In this document: piece by piece, positions 35,000 through 46,200 of the stretch | How the letters are laid out: the number at the start of each line of letters is the position of its first letter | How positions within the stretch are numbered: the stretch's first letter is position 1 | Source of the DNA: Sarocladium kiliense | Lineage: Eukaryota > Ascomycota > Sordariomycetes > Hypocreales > Sarocladiaceae | Reading direction: 5' to 3' | Assembly (NCBI GenBank): GCA_030734395.1 | Contig: JAUZTG010000029.1 | Coordinates: 1,240,001 to 1,304,000, forward strand | DNA: 64,000 nucleotides | Position numbers and translations under genes: made by a program | The notes under the pieces: model-generated | The model's input: the letters and a program-made list of their open reading frames with translations, nothing else | Databases searched by the model: none | Told to the model about the DNA's origin: nothing

Positions 35000-37687
35000 G
35001 GTGGCAAGTATATGCGAAGATGAAGGATCTCATAGCGTGAAATATTGAAAACCATCTCAATGAAGAAGATTTGGAATGTATAGTCAGTGAATCGTGTCTA
35101 TGTACTGTTGACCGTGATTCGAACACTTCGCAATTTTCCATATGGCTTGCATAGACTCGACATGGAGAATACTCAACTATGATGTGAGGGCTCCGTCCCC
35201 TCGTAGACGACTCAGATCATAACTTTCCTGTCTGACGACGTACGTGTAGGGCCGCATTGTAAGTTTCCGGTTACTCGGCATCGACCCGATCTGAGCCAGG
35301 GGCTAGGTGTGATTCGTCACGGATGTCGTACCCAGCTTACGTCTCGGAGCCACATCTTGACAGAATTCATACATCCGATTATGTACGTTTTTAATTTTGT
35401 ATTTCTTCACCATCTACTTCAGCCAGTGATGAAGAAGGTTAAGTTGTGATGAGGGAGGCGGGAAACCTCGCATCACTATATACTGCCTATGGTGAATTCC
35501 AATCTAACATGTGAATGTATATGGGTGAATTCCATCCCTAAACAACTCCTTTCTCCAGGTTATCCTTTTATGCGGGGAGAGGATCCTAAGGTGGAATTAA
35601 GTCCAGGTGACTATATTTGTGATGGGACGACATGAGACTGGCTGGAAGAGGGTCAAGATAGGGGATCTGCGGTGAATTGGGTTTGGTGAGGCACGTGGCA
35701 TGCTCCTCTGTACGTTTGGGGTCGTGGAGGGTCAATTTGCCTCATTGGGGATGAAGGGAGGACGAGAAACGATGTCGCGATTGAAAATGGTATGCATAGT
35801 GTTGACAGGCAAGCTTGGCATAGTCCAATCGGATCATACTGTCGTCAGGTAAGCCTCGAAAGCCAATGCCGAGCTAAGAAAGACATTTGCATATCATAGC
35901 ATGCCGAGATGAAGAAAAGGCCAAAGGAGGCTTGAGTCTAGTCGCCGAAGATCCGAGACTGGGACCATCAGGGATGTCGGACCACGGTGAGGTGCAGGAT
36001 GGCATTGGAATCGTAGCTAGTCCGATTAGGGAGCGCGATATCGGCATTGGAGAACGGTGAACACATAGTTCGGTGGCACCTTAAGTCCGGATCCGAAGGG
36101 GTTTCGGTCGTGAAGGTGTTGAAGAGACAATATCTGGAGAGGGAACTCTATTTGGTCGATTACGAGGGTGGGTAGGGTTTGGGGAGGACATGACGCAAGC
36201 CTGTTCCGCAAGTAGGATGACGCTGGATGGAGTCATCTGAGAACATTGAATGATTTGGTACGATGGGAGCATGGGGGAACAGCTTAGACAGAGAGAAGGA
36301 GAGGGAAACACGCGGCTTGCATGCGCCAAGTTCTAGGCTTGTCGAGTCCTTGATTGAGGCCAGGCGAGTGGATGGGCGGATGGGCACCATGGTCCGGGTT
36401 GAGAGAGTAGAGAGACCCAGAATGACTTTCAAGGACAGGATACCATGATGAACGACCCAGTCTGCAGAAGATTGGCACACATAGGTCACCGTCAATGCTG
36501 TACTGTGCCGTGGCGCGTCGACGTGTCAGGGCTAAGGTCTCACGATGCTCTCGTACACATCGCATCTGGTGGGCATTTTGCTTCGATAGGCGGTCCTGAT
36601 CATGTCCAATAGCGCCCGCCACGAGATGACCTCTCCGATCTGACGGGTTGAAATAAAATAATCCCTCGTCAGCATCCAGTCCCGCCGTGGGAATTAATCT
36701 TAAAGCGTAATATTGCACCCAGCCGCCATCGCTCCACTGTGCCTCCATTCTGCAGTGGGAACCTAAGCCCTGAATGGGCAGCGCCAGTGCCAGTAGGCGG
36801 GTAGCTTCAGGGGTTCAGGGATCCGGCGTCGGGCAAGCTGCCCCCACTGGCGCGTCCGTCCCCGTGTCTGTTGCGATGGCCATCGGGGGATTCCATTCCA
36901 GGACGCCCAGTGAAGCCGATCCCATCTAAACCGCGGTGCGCTACGCTGTGGTTTAGGGCCGCCGCCGTTAGCACTGTCACAGTCCCTGATCGGTGCTGTC
37001 ACCGTCAGCCTTGGCCCCGGATTCCGTCCGTTAAAGATGATCACTGTCCTCTAGAGAGCCACACGTTGTCCCTGACTGCCCTGTACTGCCCTGTAACCTT
37101 GTGGCGCGCAGCGTGCTTATGCGCCTGGATCTCAGCCACGTCCTGTCATCCCGCCCTCCACCGCGCTCATCCCCTTTTTCCCAGGATCTGCAGCCCCTTC
37201 AACGCCTTTTCTCATGATTCCCTCCTCCTTCGCTTCTCAGCCCCTGGTCCGTTGCATCCATCCTCAGTCTCCTCTGCCGCGCCCGTTTTTTCCCTTCTTC
37301 CCCCCGTTTTCCCAAAACTCGACATCATCGTCGAACTTTCCTGCAGCCCTACCAACTCTCTTGACACTGCAGATCCTCGCCCTGCCCTCTCGTTCCTCCT
37401 TGTTCGGCTTCTTCTTCTTCCCAGATCGCGCCTGTTTCGGGTTCTTGCCTTGTAATAATTCCCACTCGCCGCTGCTTCCGCCCTCCCTCCATCCAACCAC
37501 GGCAATCGACCAAACCCGCCGCAAAGCACTGCGCCTCAACCTCCCATCCCGACTGCTTATGCTCTAATAAAGAAAGCATCATCTTTCGCAACACTCGCAA
37601 CCAACAGCTTCTTCGCTTGACGTTCGACGACCGACCCGACTCGACGATTTTTGACTTCGCGCACATACCACACCCAAAGCCACCACG
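35000..37687. other. Gene-free stretch of about 2.7 kb between CCC2 and the transporter gene
   Basis: No supported gene. The 11-bp GGTGAATTCCA occurs twice (35491-35501 and 35524-35534). The last 500 bp before the transporter are strongly C/T-rich and include the minimal frame ATG-CTC-TAA at 37559-37567. Short open frames near 36,000-36,750 overlap on both strands and look random. Confidence 0.5.
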
Positions 37688-38984
37688 ATGTCTACACGCG
37701 ATAATGAGCACGCTGTGCCCTTGATGTCCCAGGAGGAGAGGGACGAGGGCAAGCCTGGCCCTATCGATCTCGAGGCTAACAGTTCTGCTGAGCCTTCAAA
37801 GGCACAGAACCTCGATCACGAGTACTCCATCCCCGCCACCATCAAGTTCGCATGGCTCGGCACCTACTTCGTCTTCTCTCTCGCCTTGACGCTGCACAAC
37901 AAGCTTGTCCTTGGATCTGTAAGCCTCTTCCCCCATCATCCGGCAGTCTCGGACATCCCCGTCAGAGCTCGTCACCAGCTTCCTACAAAGCACACTCTTG
38001 AGCTGCCTCCTTCTGCTTGAGAGTTGATACAGCTGCTAACATAGCCTCCGCTCCAGTTCCACTTCCCATGGCTCCTGACCTTCCTCCACACCTCATTCGC
38101 TGCCATCGGCACCACCATCATGATGCAGCTCGGCTACTTCAAGATGTCCCGCCTCGGCCGTCGTGAGAACCTGTCTCTCGTTGCCTTCAGTGCCCTCTTC
38201 ACTGCCAACATCGCCGTATCCAACCTGTCTCTTGCAATGGTCTCTGTTCCCTTCTACCAGACCATGCGCATGCTTACCCCCATGTTCACCATCCTCCTGT
38301 ACCGCGTCTGGTACAACCGTGGCTACAGTGCCATGACCTACGCTTCTCTGCTTCCCCTCGTGGTTGGCGCTGCCATGACCACTGTCGGTGATGGTGAGAT
38401 GAACTTCTCTGACGCTGGTTTCCTTCTGACCATCCTCGGTGTGCTTCTTGCCGCCATCAAGGTTTGTCTCTTCTGATGTACGATTTCCCACTGCTTCCGA
38501 TCTCACTAACACGTGACAGACTGTCGTCACCAACCGATTCATGACTGGCTCTCTAGCCCTTCCCCCGGTCGAGTTCCTTATGCGCATGTCTCCTCTGGCC
38601 GCTCTCCAGGCTCTCGCCTGCGCCACTGTCACTGGCGAGGTCTCTGGCTTCCTCACTCACATGAGCTCTCCTGAGGTCAGCTTGATTCCCACTACTCTGA
38701 CCCTCGGCGGCAACGGTTTCCTCGCCTTCCTGCTCAACATCGCATCCTTCAACACCAACAAGCTTGCTGGTGCCCTGACCATGACCGTCTGCGGCAACCT
38801 CAAGCAAATCATGACCGTTGCGCTTGGCATCTTCATGTTCAACGTCAACGTTGACTTCCTCAACGGTCTGGGCATGGTCGTCACCCTCGGTGGTGCTATC
38901 TTGTTCAGCAAGTCCGAGCTCGACAGCAAGAAGAAGAAGGCCGCCGCCGCCGCTTATAAGCCTGTCAACCAGAACCCCCAATAG
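37688..38984 (+). CDS. Drug/metabolite-superfamily transporter, triose-phosphate/nucleotide-sugar type (TPT)
   Basis: Multi-helix transporter of the TPT/nucleotide-sugar family, probably in Golgi or ER membranes; substrate not predictable. Exons 37688-37918, 38057-38461 and 38520-38984 give 366 residues; the first intron is 138 nt, long for this window, the second 58 nt. A charged N-terminal tail of about 48 residues precedes the first helix (FAWLGTYFVFSLALTLHNKLVL). Exon 2 opens with FHFPWLLTFLHTSFAAIG. Family marks include SLAMVSVPFYQTMRMLTPMF, the TNRFM segment after helix 6, and GNLKQIMTVALGIFMFN near the end. The tail is Lys/Ala-rich (SKKKKAAAAA), compatible with a KKxx-like or lysine-rich retrieval signal, though not at the very end. 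Confidence 0.93.
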
Positions 38985-39958
38985 TGCTCCCGGTGAAGTC
39001 TCTTTATTCTTCTTCTTTACTTCACCAGCCTTCTTTCAATGCATGGAGGGATATTTTTGATTAGATGACAACACGCGGCTTACGGCTAGGAGGGAGAGGA
39101 ACGAGAGGAAAAGACGTGGCTTTGAGCCTAATAACTGCATGGTGCTCGATACCCGCAATGTACAAAAGCCTGTTGAACATGCGCTGGAAAATCTCCTTCA
39201 GCGTGCGGAAAACGCAACGACACGCGAGCGTACTTGTCTCTTGGCACCCATGATTGAACTGATATCGATCTTCATGGCTTACGGCGTTTGAATGGGGGGG
39301 AAGAGCACCTGTTTGCAAAAGGGAGTAGAAGAGAGACATCCAGCGGAAGGGGGAAAAGGGGTATCTGTGTTTCGCTCGAAGGGACGCTTCACGGCCGACT
39401 ATGGTTAGACATTTCTTTGCGTGCGGAAGCCTCATTTTGCCGTCCGAAGGAGAAGTATCGACAACGACAACGCCCTTCAGGATAAAGCTGCGCTTGTTTT
39501 GTATTGGGCAATGTGTCTTATCTTGGTGCACTACAGCGGCATCCCTATTTCTTCCTCTCGTCGGGTTTCATTTCTTCTTGCTTACTTTTTTATTGTTTTC
39601 CTTTTTCTTACCCCTTCTATTGCTTTTCCTCTTTTCTTTCCCCCCTTTTATGTTCCTTCATTGTATATATACCATATGATTCTTCAAGACTAAAAGAACA
39701 ATAATTCATCTCTACTGATCCCATTGGGACGCCTGTGGATCATCAATGACTGCAGGACGAGACGAGAATCACTTTGGCGAAAGCGTGCAGTGACATAGCG
39801 CTGTGATATTTGATACATTTGAGACAATGGATGTCGCAATGAACTTTGCTTCCTGTCGTATTTTTTAGTCCCGTAGAACGCCTTCGCTAGCTAAGATTTA
39901 CAAAGGAACAATGAAGATGACCTATACAAGAAACCCCCCTGCGCCACTTGCTCGCCTC
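38985..39958. other. Convergent gap between the transporter and RMD1-like genes
   Basis: About 970 bp of 3' flanks. A T-rich stretch (about 39,540-39,680) is close to the end of the convergent region and contains no supported gene; ORFs through it are Phe/Leu/Ser-rich artefacts. Confidence 0.5.
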
Positions 39959-42035
39959 TCACCGTAGCAGCTCGGCGCCACAGACTACCCTCGCCTTCTC
40001 ATCTTCAGCCTGTCTCAGATCCCAAATCCCCTGCCTCACGTCTTCGAGACTCGCGCCCTCGGCAAGACCTAGCTCCCTCGCCAGGACGTCCAGATCGCTG
40101 AGCTGTCCAGGGATCACTGGTGACGGTGGCGGCGGTGCAAATACCACAGTATCGTCGTTGCCGTGCTTCTTGTGCGTCCATTTTACAGCGGCGGCGGCAT
40201 CTACGGGATGTCCTTCGCGCCACTTCTTCTCGTCGTTCTTGCTCTTTTCTAGCATTGCGAAGCGGAGGGTGACCTCCGTGACGGTTACGAGGATACTGAC
40301 GATGATGAGGATGATGATGATCCATGTGATGGCGCTCATCTTGGAATCTGCGACGGAGTCGGAGAGGATCTCGGCGAGGTCGAGGAAAACGCGGCAGCGC
40401 TCGTTGAGGACTTTGATGCGGGGGTCGATCTCGAGGTATTCTCGGATGGCAGCATAGAGAGGGTGGAGGGTGGGTTCCGAGTCCCAGAAGAAGTTGGGAA
40501 CGTCTAGAATGTTTGATGCTAGGGTTTGTTAGTACAGAAGACGACGACCAGGCTTGATCATTTGGCTTACAGAGGTTGATATCGACGCGGGACTTGAATA
40601 GTCGGCCAAGGATCTTGACGATCTCCGTTCTTGTCATGTTCAGCTCGCCTGTCAACGCCAGCGTCTTCGGGACATGCTGGGCATCGGACATGGTCTCTCC
40701 CATGCGCTCCTCGAAGAAGCACAGCTTTGTGCTCTGGGCGATGGCATGGCTGATGGTGAGTTTGATCATGTGATCTGATCTAGGCAGAAGGGTAATCATA
40801 TCGTTGAACACCCGTGGTCGTTTCACGTCGGCACTATACTCGAAGTGGAATTCTTCCGTCTCGAAGTCATCCTCCTCCAGGGGTCGGGTGAGGAGGCTGG
40901 GATCGTCCTCCGCGTCGGCGAAGGTGAGGTCTGCGAGGATGTCCTTTTCTTGACGCTCGGTGAAGTTCCAGAATACGACAACGCCATAAGAGAATACGAA
41001 CATCTCGGCGAACTTCTTGGCTTCCGGTGCCAGACGGTTCATCTGGGAGGTCCGATCATCAGCACCCTGGAATGGATTGCTCGGATACTGGTCTTCTGGC
41101 GATGGATCGTTGAACGTCATTGGAATATCCCTACCCCGGCGCTGGTCCTCTGGCTCGGGGCTTTCTGCGTTGGTGTATGCATCATCGTCAAAGTATCCTT
41201 CATGATGGTCGCGCCTTTCGCTCCTTTCGATCTCGAGGTCCAAAACCGTTTTGCCCGTGCCGGGAGTCTTCAGAATCGGCCGGCTGCGCACACGGTAGCC
41301 TTCTGTTCCGTTAAGCAGCGGCAGTGCATAGATGACATAGAGGCAATCGTCGTAGAGCTTGGTCTTTGCTTCATGTTTCTTGCGCAAGAATTCGGCGGTA
41401 GGCTTGATTTTGTAGGCTTGCGCGGTGCAGTATGCAGTGACACGGCTGACTTTTTCTGTCCTCTGCACCTTGGGGAGGCGCTCGGCGTAGCTTTTGCCAC
41501 GGACGCCGCCACGTTTCCGAAGGACGTCAATCTCCTCGTCCTTCAACGGCCGTTGCTCATCTTCTTGTAGCCTCCGGGCTAGAACGGTTTCGCTCTCGAT
41601 CTCATCCTCGGCATCGTCGTCTTTGGTGTCGGTTTCCGGGAGAAGGACCAGTTTTTCGCTGACCTTGGTTGTCCGTGACGGCATTGGCTTTCCGGTTCGT
41701 GATTGTGTGTTCAGTAAACCACCTGATAGACTTCTTCTGCCTGTTGCTGGCGCCCCGGATGAGGTGTTCGGCCTAGCTGGCATCGGAGGCCCTCGCGGTT
41801 GGCCAGATGGGATCTGGGTATTGTACTGTAGGACATTATCAACGGTCATAAACCGCATGGGCATCCGAACCCCAGGCGAACCAGAGCTGGTGCCCTGACG
41901 TTGCAGGCTGCCTCTTGGATTCCGCCGTTCCCTCGAATCGGTCACCTGAGGTCTCAGTTAGTATGTCGACCCACGTCAGAGTGTCGCCAACCATTAACGT
42001 ACGAGGACCGAGGGACGCTGCTTCGGGGCTGACAT
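39959..42035 (-). CDS. DUF155 / Rmd1-Sif2 family membrane protein
   Basis: Member of the RMD1/SIF2 (DUF155) family of tail-anchored proteins linked to sporulation and organelle function in yeasts; biochemical role unknown. Minus-strand exons are 42035-42003, 41945-40571 and 40518-39959, giving 655 residues. The first exon is only 33 nt (MSAPKQRPSVL); its intron (57 nt) has donor GTACGT, branch CTAAC and acceptor CTCAG. I chose acceptor CCCTAG at 40519-40524 for the last intron because it yields SNILDVPNFFWDSEP, as the family requires. The N-terminal about 170 residues are disordered. DUF155 covers about 175-600 (RVTAYCTAQAYKI; FVFSYGVVVFWNF; ERCRVFLDLAEIL). A hydrophobic helix (AITWIIIILIIVSILVTV) follows, then a C-terminal tail. 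Confidence 0.92.
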
Positions 42036-42706
42036 TGCAGGTGTTGTGGCGACGCAGTGCCGTGCAAATGGTTAGCGATGTGGACTCATGCAGCGCTCCA
42101 TATGGTTTGATGGATGCTGGGGGTTGGGATGAGGGGACGATGGGATGTCGATGCAAAGATGGCTTGCGTGGTTCCGGATGGAGACAGGTGCCGATTTGAC
42201 AGATGGGGGAGCTTTCTGCAGCTTCTAGGCCATTGCCCAATGACCTCATCGTGGGATGACGACCTACCCTGTAGCGGTCTTCCTTTGCTTCAATGGAAGA
42301 AATCTCGCCCATGTCAACTTTGTGCTATAGTTGTATACGAAGAAGCCCGGTCCAGTTTCGCATGATTTCTTTTCTCTCCATATACCGCCCAGATGTTGTA
42401 CAGAAATCTTTCTATGATGCACGATACCGCATCATCCGGTTAGGAGCCATGTTGTTGTACGTCTAGGATTTCTGTCTGCACATGTAGCTTGCCACGCCTA
42501 GCAAGGACTCATCTCATCACACGACCCAAGGCTTGCTTTATTGCACTTTATGGCACTCAATCCCCCAACAACCAGCCTCGCATCGCGTAATGTGGTAGAA
42601 CCATGTAAAGTGTCGAGCCAAAACGCCCAACATCAAGGAAGTCCAACGAGTTTAGGCCCAAAGCGGATGATCGACCCAGTGTGGACCCCAAAATCACCCC
42701 GTTCAA

Positions 42707-42711
42707 CCAAT
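42707..42711 (+). promoter_or_regulatory. CCAAT box in the DUF155/IQGAP divergent promoter
   Basis: CCAATCA context, favourable for the fungal CCAAT-binding complex. It lies 556 bp from IQGAP and 672 bp from the DUF155 start. Sequence match only. Confidence 0.3.
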
Positions 42712-43141
42712 CACAGCCCCCACGTCGCGTTGCCGGGTGGCTGTCAGGTTGTTTGTTTACGCACCACCTGCCGCCAGGCTTCGGCACCTGCTAACATCTG
42801 CCCCGCCAAGGAAGGGAGCTCCCCTCATCGGCGCCTGCCCTCCCTTGTCACCCTCGTCGCCTCACTGAAGCCTCGAATGCAACTCTGCTGCTCCTACTAT
42901 ACACACCAGTAATCACCAAGCAGAACCAGGCCGCTTTCCAGGTGACCGCTTTGTCCCTTCCAACCACGATCCTCATCATCTTCCGCTCTCAGCTGCTTTG
43001 ACCTCGACATACATACCAGCAGCTCTACCTGGACCCTCCACATCTCTTCTCCCGTCACCTTCCTCGCCGCAGTCTCATCTGGGTCCCACGCCACCAGCAT
43101 TCCTCAACAATTCCAGCTGTAGCCTCGACTGCCGCGGAACG

Positions 43142-43159
43142 ATGCATTATCGTGCCTGA
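43142..43159 (+). promoter_or_regulatory. Possible short uORF before IQGAP
   Basis: ATG frame of five codons (MHYRA) with TGA at 43157-43159, about 100 nt upstream of the IQGAP start. A second one (MQLCCSYYTHQ) lies at 42877-42912. They matter only if transcription starts upstream of them. Confidence 0.3.
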
Positions 43160-43262
43160 CTCTGAGACCTGCTCCATCAGCCGTCATCCCTACGCGAAGC
43201 AAGCCAATCCCCCGACTGAAGGACTGTGGCCTGGCTCGTAGGCCAGTAACTACGCGCCGAAC

Positions 43263-46200
43263 ATGTCCTACAGGCCTCACCCCCTTCGCCAATCGCACAC
43301 AGCTGTCGACTACACTGCGAACAGCGACCTCTATCGCCAGCCCTCGACAACCTCATCAACAGCCTCATCTGGGTATTCATACTCATCGGACCGCAGTATC
43401 CACAGCCATTCTACAACTGCCTCGAGCGGCCACGGCAGTATCGGTCACAAGCGCGGTAAAAGCGATGTTCTAGCCGCTCGCGCAAGTATCTTCGAAACCG
43501 GGGAGATGAGCGCAACCAAGAAATTTCCAGATCGTTCCCAACCGAACTCACCGCGACAGTCCCTTCGGCCTCTGGCGCAAGCGCCTGCCGGTCCATCTCC
43601 GCCAACAACACCACCTCATGGCTCTCCTTCTCGACACGAACGCGGCAAGAGCGTCGACATCGGCAAGCTTTCCCTTCACGATGGTTACGACTCCACTGGC
43701 TCGCCTCCGCGGCAGCTCCCAATGCGCCCGAACTCGATGCTTCTGACGCGCTCAGATTCCGTCAGCCGGCTTGGGATGCATGCACCCCATGGAGCACCAG
43801 GACATCATGCGCATGGTCCCACAACACATCTCGATCGGCCACATCTCCAGCAACTTAGTAGATCGTCGACCAGCCAGCTACGAACACTCTCCCGCCTTGC
43901 ACAGTCTGAATCTGCCGATGACTTCACCATCACATCCCCAACACAAGAAGTCACTGGCCTACGAGGCCGTCGGAGATTACAGCGTCTCGACAAGGACGGC
44001 CCACCTGGTGCAAAGACCAATGGTTATGGTTGGGAAGGTAGAAACTGGATGGACAAGCAACGGCAGTTCCTACAAGCGTACGAATACCTCTGCCACATTG
44101 GCGAAGCGAAAGAGTGGATAGAAGACATAACGCACAAGTCTCTGCCTCCAATTATTGAACTAGAGGAAGCCCTTCGCAACGGCGTCACTCTCGCTGAAGT
44201 TGTCGAAGCTCTCAACCCCGACCGACGATATCGCATCTTCCACCACCCGAAACTGCAATACCGACATTCCGACAACATTGCAATCTTCTTCCGCTATCTC
44301 GATGACGTCGAGCTACCTGATCTTTTCCGCTTCGAATTGATCGACTTGTACGAAAAGAAGAACATCCCTAAGGTCATATACTGTATACACGCACTGAGCT
44401 GGCTGCTCTTCCGGAAGGGAATAGTGGACTTCCGGATCGGCAACCTTGTCGGACAGCTGGAGTTCGAGCATCATGAGCTTGAGGCGATGCAGAAAGGCCT
44501 GGATAAGCTTGGGGTTAACATGCCGAGCTTTGGCACTATGGGTGCAGATTTTGGAGTTCCGGAACCCGAGCCAGAGGAGACCGAAGAGGAACGGATCGAA
44601 CGTGAACTAGCCGAGAACGAAGATTCGATCGTTGAATTACAGGCCCAGATCCGTGGCGCGATATTACGACAACAGCTCGGCAACACCATGCAGGACTTTT
44701 GGGACGAAGAGGCTTGGCTGATCGACCTACAAGCACGCATTCGCGGCGACTTCACTCGCCAGATCATGGAGTACCGCATGCGCATGCGCAGGTTTGCTGT
44801 TCAGCTGCAAAGCTCGAGCAGAGGCTTCCTGGTGAGACGTAGGCTTGAACAGAGCGACAGGATCTGGAAAGCGATGGAGCCAGATGTTCTAGAGCTCCAG
44901 AGCATCATCAGGGCACAGAAAGCCCGCCGCCAGGTACGCCACGTGTGTTCTCAATTGGAAAGACATGATGGGCCAGTGCGAAATATTCAGGCCCTGATTC
45001 GAGGCTCAATGGTCCGCAAGCGCATGAACACTCAGCGGAGGGAAACGAAACAGACGTCAGGAGCGGTAGAGAAGCTTCAGGCTGCTGCTCGAGGAATGCT
45101 GCTGAGAGACAGCGTAGACCGGGATCGGCAGCGTCTTCATGAACAAGAACGATCAGTCGCAGCTTTGCAGGGTTTTGCACGAGCCTTGCTAATCAGAGAT
45201 CAGATCGAACAACAGCGCCAACAGCTTAACGGCTTCTCACCGGCTTGGCGAGCCCTTCAAGCTGTCGCTCGAGGACGCGCCATTCGAGCTCAGACGAGCA
45301 AGACAAAGGCCGATTTGAAGGATTATTCACCCCAGATCGAGCAGCTGCAGGCCATTATCCGCGCGACTACCCTGCGCGAGGAAGTTACAGCCACGCGAGC
45401 AGCCCTTCGACAACATGAATCTGAAGTTCTCGGCCTTCAGAGCCTGACTAGAGGCTTGCTCCAACGGCGGAGGATATCGGTCGACAGAGAGAGGCTAGAG
45501 AGGCAGCTGCCCAAGATTACGAGTCTCCAGGGCCATATTCGTGGCCAACTTTTCCGCGATCAGCACAATGCGTTTTTGCATGAGCTCAGATCGCATATTC
45601 CTGCTATCACCGCCTTCCAGAGCATTCTGAGGGCCGAGATGGAGCGAGCCCGGATAGCTGACCTGATGGCTGAGCTGGAAGAGGAAGAGCCTTCGATAAT
45701 CGAGTTTCAAGCCGCAGCGAAAGCATTCATGGTCCGCAAACGGTTTGAAGAAAAAAAACGTTTCTTCAACGAAAACATGCAAAAGGTTGTCAAAATCCAG
45801 AGCTTCGTTCGCGCCAAGGTACAAGGCGAGGCTTACAAGAGTTTGACAACGGGCAAAAACCCACCGGTTGGAGCTGTCAAGAATTTCGTTCATCTCCTCA
45901 ACGATAGCGATTTCGACTTCAACGAAGAGATTGAGTTCGAGAGGATGCGCAAAACGGTGGTGCAGCAAGTTCGACAAAACGAGATGCTCGAGCAGTACAT
46001 CGACCAGCTGGATATCAAGATTGCGCTCTTGGTGAAGAACAAGATCACACTGGATGAAGTTGTACGACACCAGCACAATTTTGGAGGCCACTCTATGGGC
46101 CTTCTCGCCAACTCTTCCATGTCATCTGCGAACCAATTCGATCTCAAAGCGTTGAACAAGAGCTCAAGAAAGAAGCTTGAGTCATATCAGCAACTTTTCT

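Larger units (their letters stand above)
42036..43262. other. Divergent promoter region between the DUF155 gene and IQGAP
   Basis: About 1.2 kb. It holds a CCAAT box at 42707-42711 (context AACCAATCA) and, on the IQGAP side, two short ATG frames: 42877-42912 (11 residues) and 43142-43159 (5 residues, ending about 100 nt before the start). Whether these are in the mRNA leader is unknown. No gene supported. Confidence 0.5.

Noticed and set aside
36000..36760. Short frames upstream of the TPT transporter
   Set aside because: All are below 160 codons, overlap each other on both strands, and lack any family resemblance.
40519..40570. Alternative acceptor at TCTAG (40510) for the DUF155 gene
   Set aside because: It drops the conserved NILDVP stretch; the CCCTAG acceptor restores it and keeps phase.
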